Assembly: GCA_020744225.1 (NCBI GenBank)
Contig: JAGMWG010000007.1
Coordinates: forward strand, 1-64,000
Reading direction: 5' to 3'
Source: Paraphoma chrysanthemicola
Taxonomy: Eukaryota; Ascomycota; Dothideomycetes; Pleosporales; Phaeosphaeriaceae
DNA: 64,000 bases
Below are positions 1 through 6,914 of the stretch, one piece after another. The notes below the pieces were generated by a model, which was not told the DNA's origin, did no database searches, and saw only the letters and a list, made by a program, of their open reading frames with translations. The first letter of the stretch is position 1; every line of letters begins with the position of its first letter. Position numbers and translations under genes: made by a program.

Positions 1-222
1 TCGTGCTCAGTTGATCAGTATGATCAGTGCTGCTCAGTGCTCAGTCTGCTCAGCTTGCTCAGTACCTAACATGGTCTAGCGTACTGATCAAGTCACGTGA
101 CCTGCAGCCCTGCGGCGCAGCATCGATGGTTGGTTTCCATGAGCTTCTTGTCAGCAACCCGTCAGCGTCTGATTGGAGTACAATTAGCTGCTTCCGGTCT
201 GCTTCCTGAGGCAACCGTAACA
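1..222 (-). repeat. 3' LTR (cut by window edge)
   Basis: It is identical base for base to 6693-6914. In element sense it starts TGTTACGG at 222. The copy runs off the left edge of the window. It contains a GTCACGTGAC palindrome at 92-101, an 11-base CTGCGGCGCAG palindrome at 110-120, and a cluster of seven GCTCAG/GATCAG hexamers in positions 5-62. Confidence 0.93.
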
Positions 223-240
223 CTATCCCCTCCTCCCTTC
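223..240 (-). other. Polypurine tract
   Basis: Directly inside the 3' LTR the minus strand reads GAAGGGAGGAGGGGATAG, an 18-base purine-dominated run abutting the TGTTACGG start of the LTR. This is the expected place and composition for the primer of plus-strand DNA synthesis. Confidence 0.8.
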
Positions 241-250
241 GAGACTCGTC

Positions 251-287
251 CTCGAGTCACGTGATCGTGGCTTAGCCTGCTTTATAA
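251..287 (+). promoter_or_regulatory. Putative promoter of the antisense Zn-cluster ORF
   Basis: A CTCGAG hexamer (251-256), a CACGTG E-box (258-263) and a TATA-like TTTATAA (281-287) lie 50-90 bp upstream of the ATG at 338, between the LTR and the ORF. The spacing suits a dedicated promoter pointing into the element on the strand opposite to gag-pol. The motifs are seen; their use as a promoter is inferred. Confidence 0.45.
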
Positions 288-337
288 CCGAGTGGTGCCC
301 GCGTCATAAGAGGCCGTCAGCCTTCGTTCGTTCCATC

Positions 338-940
338 ATGCCCAAGCAGCCCACTTCACGACCCAAGAAACCTCCGGCTGAAAGTACCTTGCGACGTTAC
401 GACCTTGCGGATTTTATTGACGTTTTTGGCGAAGAGATGGTGCAGAAATGTTCGACTTGTGTTGCGAAGAACCGCGTTTGTCGGGTTCATGTTCGTTCGG
501 GGAAATGCAACGTCTGCAATCGACTCGGCCAGCGCTGCGACGTTAAGGTCACGCAATCCGAATTCAAGCGGCTGGCGGCGGAGAAGGAAAAGTTAAAGAA
601 ACAAATACAAGAATCGCGCGATAAGCAGGAAGCTGCTTTCAAGGCGCATGAGGCGGCCCTTGAGGAGTTGCGTGTCGCGCGAGCGAAAGAAGAGCGGTTA
701 CGGCAACAAATGGATTTGTTGGATCGTCGCGCTGACGATGCGATTGCCGTGGAGGAGCGAAATATCCAGGAACTGGAGGAACAGGAGGCTACGGAGACCA
801 TGACGTTCGATGGTCCTTCCGCTGGTTTATCTTTGCAGTTGTCGCCTACCACTTGGGGAGCCTTTGAGGGGTTCCCTCTGGATTTCTGGGAGTCGGAGGA
901 CGCTGGTGGTGTCGTACCGGTAGTTGGCGTTGATTCGTGA
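338..940 (+). CDS. Antisense accessory ORF: Zn2Cys6-like cluster plus coiled coil
   Basis: This 200-residue protein is encoded opposite to gag-pol, between the 3' LTR and the pol stop; it ends two bases before the pol stop codon, tail to tail. Residues 38-67 show C38-x2-C41-x6-C48-x8-C57-x2-C60-x6-C67, exactly the spacing of the fungal Zn(II)2Cys6 binuclear cluster, flanked by basic residues (a PKQPTSRPKKPP start and KR-rich stretches). Residues about 72-150 are a long charged heptad-like helix (coiled coil). The tail (about 155-200) is acidic with aromatics (TWGAFEGFPLDFWESED), like an activation domain. DNA binding, dimerisation and activation are inferred from this layout. The loop lacks the proline usual in Gal4-type clusters, so it could be a distinct zinc fold. 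The frame is intact and starts at an ATG after a TATA-like box. Similar antisense ORFs seem to accompany other fungal gypsy elements, but I cannot verify that here. Confidence 0.8.
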   Translation: MPKQPTSRPKKPPAESTLRRYDLADFIDVFGEEMVQKCSTCVAKNRVCRVHVRSGKCNVCNRLGQRCDVKVTQSEFKRLAAEKEKLKKQIQESRDKQEAAFKAHEAALEELRVARAKEERLRQQMDLLDRRADDAIAVEERNIQELEEQEATETMTFDGPSAGLSLQLSPTTWGAFEGFPLDFWESEDAGGVVPVVGVDS

Positions 941-942
941 GG

Positions 943-3900
943 TTAGTAGTTGGGATTTCGTTTTGTCTTTTTCCAGTACTCTTTGATGCGTTGTTTGCAG
1001 TTTTGGAGGTTGTGTTCTGGTTCCCAAGTGTTCTCCGTGCTGTCGTATCCTAACCATTTGACTAGGTATTCTCGCAGCTTGATCTGCTCGGTGTCTCGGT
1101 GGTCTAGGATTTTCTCGACTTCGAACTCGTTTTCTTCTTCGGTTGCATAGCGAAAGGTTTGCTGTAGCGGTGTGTTGGGGTCGGCTGGTTCCAGTAATTT
1201 GACGTGGAACCTTGGGTGTACTTTTGCGTCCTTGGGTAGATCCAATGTATATGTTACAGGGCCATTTTTCTTGAGAACTAAAAACGGTCCGACTTTGACG
1301 TGATCTAGTCCCTTGCTTGGTCGTTTGGTTCGTAAGTTTCTGGTGAGTAGGTACACTTTATCCCCCTTTTTTAGCTGAGGAGCCGTTTTTCGTTTTTTGT
1401 TAACATATGAGATGCTTTGGCGTTGTGCCTTCTCAATGCGGTCTCGCATTTCTTCGTGTGTTCTCTTGATTTCTTCCGCTGTCTGTAGTGCGGCTTCGGC
1501 ATTTGGGCCGGGTAGCGTTCTTTCGAAGAGGTGCGGGTGTCTTCCGTGGTTGGCGAAGAACGGTGTTCTTCCCGTTGACTCTGATATTTTGTTGTTATGC
1601 GCCAATTGCGCTGTAGGTAACAACGATACCCAGTTGTCTTGTTTCGGCGTTAGGTAAGTTCGTAGGTAGGCCTTGAGTGTTCTGTTTGTTCTTTCCGTTT
1701 GTCCATCGGTTTCCGGATGGTATGCCGTAGATAGCTTTCTTTGGATGCCGATTGCTCCCATGAGCGTGGCCCAATAGTTTGATGTGAACAGCTTATCTCG
1801 GTCGCTTATGATTGTCTTCGGAATTCCGTGGTAGCGGATTACCCTGTCGTTGATGACATGGCCTAATTGTTTTGCCGTGTAATCCCTCCTGAAGGGTATT
1901 ACTTCTATTGCTTTAGTGAACCTGTCTACGACTACTAGTATAGCGTCGTAGATGACGTTGGTCACGGGGTCCCGTGATTCTGGTAGTCCTGTGATGAAAT
2001 CCATTGAGATATCGGTCCATGGTTCGTCTGGTATTTCCAGGGCTTGCATTTCTCCATATGGTGCATGTGTGCTGTGCTTATTTTTCTGACAGTCAGCGCA
2101 CTTCTTGATGTAAGCGCTTATCTTGTCCTTCATGTTCTTGAAGCTGTAATTGCGCTGTATCATTTCCATGGTGCGTGATGCTCCTGGGTGTCCGTGGATC
2201 GGATCGTTGTGATGATCTCGGATGATGGCTTCTTGTAGTTCCTCAGGAACTTCGATGGTAATCATCATGATATTGTTGACTTCGATTGCAGCACTAAGAG
2301 ATCCATCGTTATTGGTTTTGAGGATGGTGCCTTTCTCGATCGTTTTTGTGCCTGCAATGTCGTATCGTCGGCTTAAGGCGTCTGCCCTGCCGTTGTCTTT
2401 TCCTGGGGTATAGGTGATCTTGAACTTGTGTTCTCCCAGTAATTCTGACCATCTGACTTGTCGTCTGTTGAGTACTTTCGTCGTTGTGAAGTACTGTAGG
2501 TTCTTATGGTCTGTGAAGATCTCGAGCTCGGAGCTGCTGTGCGAGTAGATCTTCCAGTGTTCGAGTGCTTCTACTATAGCAAGTAGTTCTTTGTCGTGCA
2601 CATCGTATCTTTCTTCTGCTCCACTGAACTTCTTGGAGTAGTATGCTACCGGGTGCCATTTCCCATCGTGTAGCTGTGTCCATGTAGCGCCCATTGCTAG
2701 GTCAGAGGCATCTGTTTCTAACCGGGATGGTTTGTTTGGCTCAAACATCTTGAGTACCGGTTCCTCTATGCATGCCTGCTTGAGTTGTTCGAACGCTTTC
2801 TGCTGTGATTCGCCCCATCTCCACGTTACTTCTTTTCGTGTAAGTCTTGTGAGTGGTATGGCGATTTGGGAGTAGTTCTTGATGAACGTTCTGTTGAAGT
2901 TGGTAAATCCTAGAAAGGATTGTACATCTTTAACGTTTCTTGGTACTGCCCATTCTTTGATAGTGCGGATCTTTTCTTCGCTGATCCGTACTCCATGGAT
3001 GCCTACCGTGTGCCCTAGGAAGTCCAGTTCTTTCTTATGAAAACTGCACTTGGACGGTTTTAGGCGTAGGTTGTGTTTGTCGAGGCATTCTAGTACCGTC
3101 TTGACGTGTTTTTCGTGGTCTTCCTCATTTTCCGAGTATATGAGGATATCGTCAAGGTAAGCTATGACAAACATGTCAAGGTGCTTTCTTAGTACGTTGT
3201 TGATTAGTGCCTGAAAGGTTGCAGGAGCGTTGGTTAATCCGAATGGCATAACGCAGTACTCGTAGTGGCCATATCTTGTTCGGAACGCTGTCTTCCATTC
3301 TTCTCCTTTCTTGATTCTGACTTGATAGTACCCATCGCGTAAGTCTAGCGAGGTGAAGATCTTGGCTTTCGAGAGTCGGTCTCGTAGCTCTGAGATGTTT
3401 GGTAGTGGGTATCTATTTTTTCGTGTCATCGCGTTTAATTTGCGATAGTCGACGCATAGTCGTAAACTTCCATCTTTCTTTGGTACGAAGAGGATGGGAA
3501 ACCCTGCCGGTGATTCCGATTCGCGGATATATCCTTTGGCCAGGTTTTCGTCGACGTATTCCCTTACTGCTTTCAGTTGGGGTTCCGATAGTCCGTATAT
3601 CGGTAAGAAGGGTGGTTCTTTGCCTTCTTCTAGATCAATTTTGTGATCCCATGGTTTGTGTTCCGGTAACGCCGCTTGATCTGCGGGTTTCTCAAACATG
3701 TGTCTCCATCGGTGGTAGACCTTCGGAACTAGTGAAAGAACGTCTTCTTTCTTCGTAACCTGCATGGCCTTTTTCATTTTGTCCATCAGGCCGACCGCTC
3801 TGCTTTTCTGGTAGCGCGTCTTATTCGAAGTGATCTCGTTTATCATCTTCTCTTCTACCACTAGACTCTGCTTGTGCGTAGGGTGAGGTCCATGTGCGGC

Positions 3901-4401
3901 CACATGTCCGTCGAAGGATAGTGTGTTGTTTACCCAATCTATTCTGGGGTTCACATCCTTTAACCAGGGAAGCCCTAATATGACGTCTTTGCCGGCCAAG
4001 CTTAGAACGTCTAGGGTTACCTTCATCCGGTATCCGTTGATGTGGATGTCAGTCGTTGTCTCGTGCGTTATGACTGACTGTCCTGGCATTGTTCCTCCGG
4101 TAGCTACTCGGACGTGACATGGATTTTCTTTTAACTTGGTCTTGAGGCCAGCTCGTTTGACCGCGTCGGGGGATATGCAGTTGCCTGCGGATCCCGAATC
4201 CATCAATGCTTTCATCTTCACTCCCTTGATCTTTATTGGGAGTTTGTTGAGTGGTGCTGAGTTAATGTCGTTGCACTCCCACTCGTGGGTTGATTTGGGT
4301 CTAAAAAAGACTTCTCGCCTTCGAATCCGTTTGCAATTTTGTCGTTTCGGTGTCTGGTGCAATCTCTGTTCATGCATAATTGCCATATCTGGTTGAGGCA
4401 T
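943..4401 (-). CDS. pol: Pol polyprotein: protease, RT, RNase H, integrase, chromodomain
   Basis: The open frame of 1152 codons lies in the -1 frame relative to gag and is most likely made as a Gag-Pol fusion rather than from its own ATG. Domains in order: aspartic protease with DSG (about residues 68-70); reverse transcriptase with YLDD at about 415-418; RNase H starting near 561 (ETDAS); integrase with an HHCC zinc end (about 720-770) and a DDE core including SDRD and TDGQTERTN; and a C-terminal chromodomain (about 1085-1140, VKWLGYDSTENTWEP) that would steer integration to modified chromatin. Every catalytic motif I looked for is present and there is no internal stop, so the protein should be functional. 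It overlaps gag by 169 nt and ends two bases from the antisense ORF. Confidence 0.95.
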   Translation of the reverse strand: MPQPDMAIMHEQRLHQTPKRQNCKRIRRREVFFRPKSTHEWECNDINSAPLNKLPIKIKGVKMKALMDSGSAGNCISPDAVKRAGLKTKLKENPCHVRVATGGTMPGQSVITHETTTDIHINGYRMKVTLDVLSLAGKDVILGLPWLKDVNPRIDWVNNTLSFDGHVAAHGPHPTHKQSLVVEEKMINEITSNKTRYQKSRAVGLMDKMKKAMQVTKKEDVLSLVPKVYHRWRHMFEKPADQAALPEHKPWDHKIDLEEGKEPPFLPIYGLSEPQLKAVREYVDENLAKGYIRESESPAGFPILFVPKKDGSLRLCVDYRKLNAMTRKNRYPLPNISELRDRLSKAKIFTSLDLRDGYYQVRIKKGEEWKTAFRTRYGHYEYCVMPFGLTNAPATFQALINNVLRKHLDMFVIAYLDDILIYSENEEDHEKHVKTVLECLDKHNLRLKPSKCSFHKKELDFLGHTVGIHGVRISEEKIRTIKEWAVPRNVKDVQSFLGFTNFNRTFIKNYSQIAIPLTRLTRKEVTWRWGESQQKAFEQLKQACIEEPVLKMFEPNKPSRLETDASDLAMGATWTQLHDGKWHPVAYYSKKFSGAEERYDVHDKELLAIVEALEHWKIYSHSSSELEIFTDHKNLQYFTTTKVLNRRQVRWSELLGEHKFKITYTPGKDNGRADALSRRYDIAGTKTIEKGTILKTNNDGSLSAAIEVNNIMMITIEVPEELQEAIIRDHHNDPIHGHPGASRTMEMIQRNYSFKNMKDKISAYIKKCADCQKNKHSTHAPYGEMQALEIPDEPWTDISMDFITGLPESRDPVTNVIYDAILVVVDRFTKAIEVIPFRRDYTAKQLGHVINDRVIRYHGIPKTIISDRDKLFTSNYWATLMGAIGIQRKLSTAYHPETDGQTERTNRTLKAYLRTYLTPKQDNWVSLLPTAQLAHNNKISESTGRTPFFANHGRHPHLFERTLPGPNAEAALQTAEEIKRTHEEMRDRIEKAQRQSISYVNKKRKTAPQLKKGDKVYLLTRNLRTKRPSKGLDHVKVGPFLVLKKNGPVTYTLDLPKDAKVHPRFHVKLLEPADPNTPLQQTFRYATEEENEFEVEKILDHRDTEQIKLREYLVKWLGYDSTENTWEPEHNLQNCKQRIKEYWKKTKRNPNY

Positions 4402-6410
4402 TCTCCGTTGACTGTTAGGATTCGGAGCGTCTGTTCTTTTTGTGAGTTCCTGCCTGGGAAGGTGTCTGTTGCTCGTTTGTCCCAGAGGTGAAATTCACAT
4501 GTATCCTTGGGGCAATCGAACCACTGCCACTTGCATTTAGATTTTCTGGTCGGGAACCATCCTGTCGCTTCTTTATCGGAGTGGTGTATTGGGCACCAAT
4601 CATGTGTACAAGCCGTATGGCTTATGTTGGCGTGGAGTGGGTTCCTTGGATCCATAAAATATAGTGGTCTCAGGGTGATTACGACATTGTCGGGGTCGTT
4701 GTTGACCTTCTTGGCTTCTTCGTATGCTTTGCATTCCTTGGTTACCCAGTCTTTCCCTTCCGATCCCTGCTCGGGTCGGTTACTACGTCGGGGGTGTCTC
4801 TTTTTCCCCTTGCCTCTTAGAGGTGCGTAGTCGCGAGGTGTGTCGTAGTCCTCGTCTTGTTGTACCAGTAGTGCTTGACCGTCGTTGGCCATTTTTGCCC
4901 AATTCGGTAATTGTTTCATGGCTTCGTAGCACTGGTCTAAGAAGACTCTTTCTTCGTCTTCTTCTTTTATTTCCCTTATAATATTGGGAAGTTGTGGGAA
5001 ACTTTCCCGGATCCATTGGCTGTTTTTTGTCGTGAATTCTGTGAATTCCTCGCTTTCCGGGTCAAGTTGGAAGAACCGCTTCCTTAGTCTCGTGTCTTGC
5101 TTACATTTCCAGTCGTGCCTGTGTGTTTCGTCGTTTTCCCATACACATACAGGGGTTGCGTACTCGTCTCTTGGCTGTGCCAAAGTGGCGTTTTCGCGTT
5201 TTAGCGTTGGGCTTTTTGGTGGAGTGTATGTAAGTTTGTCTGCCACGTCCCGGTAGTAGGGTGGTGATTCTGGCGCCGGGGTTGTGCCGTCATCCCACGT
5301 GGTCTTGACTTTCGTCCCGGGGTGTGGTGTAGGATTGCGGGCAATTGGTGGTTCTAGGCTGTAGCCGTCTCCGAGATCCATGCGAGAGAATTCGATCGTA
5401 GTTTCCTCCTCGCTGTCTGAGGCAGGGGAATCTGGTCCCATGTCGGGGTTGGATATCACATCCCATTCTGCCTCGGTTTCCTCGTTCTGGTCGTGTTGGA
5501 TCATATTGATCGTTTTGACGACCTTATTCTTCATTCGGCAGTCTTTTGCCAAATGTCCTGGTTTGCCACAATTGTAACAGGTTCTTGTTTCCTTTGCACC
5601 GGTCTTATGTTTGCCTTGCATAGGTTTCTTGTAACTGTTACTGGGCTTTCCATGCTCGATGGCGTCAACGTCCATTGATTCGATCCCCCCAGATCCGTAG
5701 TATCCTGGTGTCTTCTTGGGGTAGAATTGCTTCTTGGGCCTGTAGTCCTTGGGCTTGTAGGACTGCTTGTGCTTGCCCTGTTGGCGCGTTGAAGTGAAGG
5801 CGTTGGTCTCTAGCTCTAATTCGAGTAGCTCGTTGTCGATTCTGGTGGCTTCCTCGATTAGATCGTCCAGGCTAGCGATGTTGGCTGCGCTGCGCATGAG
5901 TTCTTTGCGGACGCCGAACTTGAGGCCTTGTCGGAACATTCGCATGAGGGCTTTGTCGTTCCATTCCGTGTGCTCGGAATATTGCTGGAACAGGTTGGCA
6001 TAGTCTCCTACAGACTGGGTCTGTCGGAGGCGTTGGATTTTGCCTTCTGCGATGGTTGGTTCCTTGGCGATAGAGAATGCTTTTCTGAGGGCTTCTTTAA
6101 ACTCGTCGTAGTCTTCGACGATCCGGGTGTTAGCCGGGTCTTGTACGCTGCTGTCGAAGTACCGTTTGAGTTTCGGGGTTGCCCAATTGAGCGCCTTTCC
6201 TTTCATGGTAGTGACCACGTTGGCGACCTTGTTATCTTCGTCGATTGTGTCGTAGAGATGGAAGTAAAGGTCCCATTGCATGATCCATGATTCGAGCATG
6301 GCCCGGTCTCCGTGGAAGTTGTCAGGGATTCGTCCCTTGGTAGCGGCTTTGCCGGCTACAACGGAGGTCGGGGTGTCCATTTCTGTGTCACTCATCTTGA
6401 GGGTGTTCAA
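4233..6410 (-). CDS. gag: Gag polyprotein with CCHC knuckle and a triple Cys/His module
   Basis: This 725-codon structural protein forms the particle and binds genomic RNA. Residues about 25-190 match the retrotransposon Gag domain (WIMQWDLYF, then a GKALNW segment). A CCHC zinc knuckle (CYNCGKPGHLAKDC) sits at about 277-290. The protein is long for a fungal Gag because of an acidic linker and a C-terminal region with three copies of C-x4-C-x2-H-x2-D-K-x-A-[TN] at 601-616, 633-648 and 679-694. I do not recognise this module. The third copy ends just before the frameshift site, so all three remain in both Gag and Gag-Pol. The start ATG at 6410 is about 250 nt inside the TATA-like TATATAGA at 6658-6665. 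Confidence 0.92.
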   Translation of the reverse strand: MNTLKMSDTEMDTPTSVVAGKAATKGRIPDNFHGDRAMLESWIMQWDLYFHLYDTIDEDNKVANVVTTMKGKALNWATPKLKRYFDSSVQDPANTRIVEDYDEFKEALRKAFSIAKEPTIAEGKIQRLRQTQSVGDYANLFQQYSEHTEWNDKALMRMFRQGLKFGVRKELMRSAANIASLDDLIEEATRIDNELLELELETNAFTSTRQQGKHKQSYKPKDYRPKKQFYPKKTPGYYGSGGIESMDVDAIEHGKPSNSYKKPMQGKHKTGAKETRTCYNCGKPGHLAKDCRMKNKVVKTINMIQHDQNEETEAEWDVISNPDMGPDSPASDSEEETTIEFSRMDLGDGYSLEPPIARNPTPHPGTKVKTTWDDGTTPAPESPPYYRDVADKLTYTPPKSPTLKRENATLAQPRDEYATPVCVWENDETHRHDWKCKQDTRLRKRFFQLDPESEEFTEFTTKNSQWIRESFPQLPNIIREIKEEDEERVFLDQCYEAMKQLPNWAKMANDGQALLVQQDEDYDTPRDYAPLRGKGKKRHPRRSNRPEQGSEGKDWVTKECKAYEEAKKVNNDPDNVVITLRPLYFMDPRNPLHANISHTACTHDWCPIHHSDKEATGWFPTRKSKCKWQWFDCPKDTCEFHLWDKRATDTFPGRNSQKEQTLRILTVNGECLNQIWQLCMNRDCTRHRNDKIANGFEGEKSFLDPNQPTSGSATTLTQHHSTNSQ
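4302..4308 (-). promoter_or_regulatory. Programmed -1 ribosomal frameshift site
   Basis: In the gag frame the codons TCT TTT TTA give the heptamer T TTT TTA, a canonical -1 slippery sequence. After a slip of one base backwards the next codon is AGA, and translation enters the pol frame (RPKSTHEW...). Twelve bases downstream lies CCCA-CGAG-TGGG, a small hairpin that could stimulate slippage, although it is short. The site falls inside the gag/pol overlap, 69 bases before the gag stop codon. Confidence 0.82.
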
Positions 6411-6627
6411 AGTGTGAAGAGACCTAAAGTTGGAAGCGGGCTTCGTGTGCTTGAGGTTCTACGGTTGGTTCTCGGGGATGGAGTGTCAGGGAGAATCGGA
6501 CGGGATTGCTGATGAGACAGATCGAGGGAACGATGATCAAGAGCAGGGAGGTGCACTGATGCAGATAGAGGGGACTATGAGTCGAGTGCGAATAGTAACC
6601 AGTTGTAGATTGAATACTAAGTTGAAC

Positions 6628-6665
6628 ACAATGAGCCATAGGAGCTCATTGTCTGTGTCTATATA
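6628..6665 (-). promoter_or_regulatory. TATA-like box and leader hairpin of the retroelement
   Basis: On the minus strand TATATAGA (6665-6658) is followed by ACAATGAGC, a 7-base loop and GCTCATTGT (6652-6628), a perfect 9-bp stem. If transcription starts just after the TATA box, the stem lies at the very 5' end of the genomic RNA, where packaging or dimerisation hairpins occur. The TATA box also hints that the true LTR extends inward to about 6600. That cannot be confirmed because the matching part of the left LTR is outside the window. Confidence 0.5.
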
Positions 6666-6692
6666 CTAGGAGAGGCTGGGTAACTGAGCACG

Positions 6693-6914
6693 TCGTGCTC
6701 AGTTGATCAGTATGATCAGTGCTGCTCAGTGCTCAGTCTGCTCAGCTTGCTCAGTACCTAACATGGTCTAGCGTACTGATCAAGTCACGTGACCTGCAGC
6801 CCTGCGGCGCAGCATCGATGGTTGGTTTCCATGAGCTTCTTGTCAGCAACCCGTCAGCGTCTGATTGGAGTACAATTAGCTGCTTCCGGTCTGCTTCCTG
6901 AGGCAACCGTAACA
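6693..6914 (-). repeat. 5' LTR (minimum extent)
   Basis: This is the complete match to 1-222. Its outer end (TGTTACGG in element sense) is at 6914; the bases beyond it, ATACT, would be the target duplication on this side. The inner limit is uncertain: the palindrome CTGAGCACG-T-CGTGCTCAG at 6684-6702 and the TATA-like box at 6658 suggest the LTR continues past 6693. Confidence 0.93.

Larger units (their letters stand above)
1..6914 (-). mobile_element. Ty3/gypsy LTR retrotransposon (chromovirus), apparently intact
   Basis: The element is read on the minus strand: 5' LTR at the right edge, Gag, Pol (protease, reverse transcriptase, RNase H, integrase, chromodomain), polypurine tract, 3' LTR at the left edge. 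The order PR-RT-RH-IN with a C-terminal chromodomain places it in the chromovirus clade of Ty3/gypsy. Bases 1-222 and 6693-6914 are identical, all long ORFs are open, and base composition is balanced, unlike the RIP-ruined DNA immediately to its right, so the insertion looks young. The left LTR is cut by the window edge, so neither the target duplication nor the full LTR length can be read. An additional ORF lies on the opposite strand between the 3' LTR and pol. Confidence 0.95.

Noticed and set aside
27..209. 60-codon frame repeated in both LTRs
   Set aside because: It is only LTR sequence; the composition follows the GCTCAG array and no domain is visible.
487..852. 121-codon Ser-rich minus-strand frame
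   Set aside because: It is the complement of the charged coiled-coil gene; Ser/Arg bias is the expected shadow.
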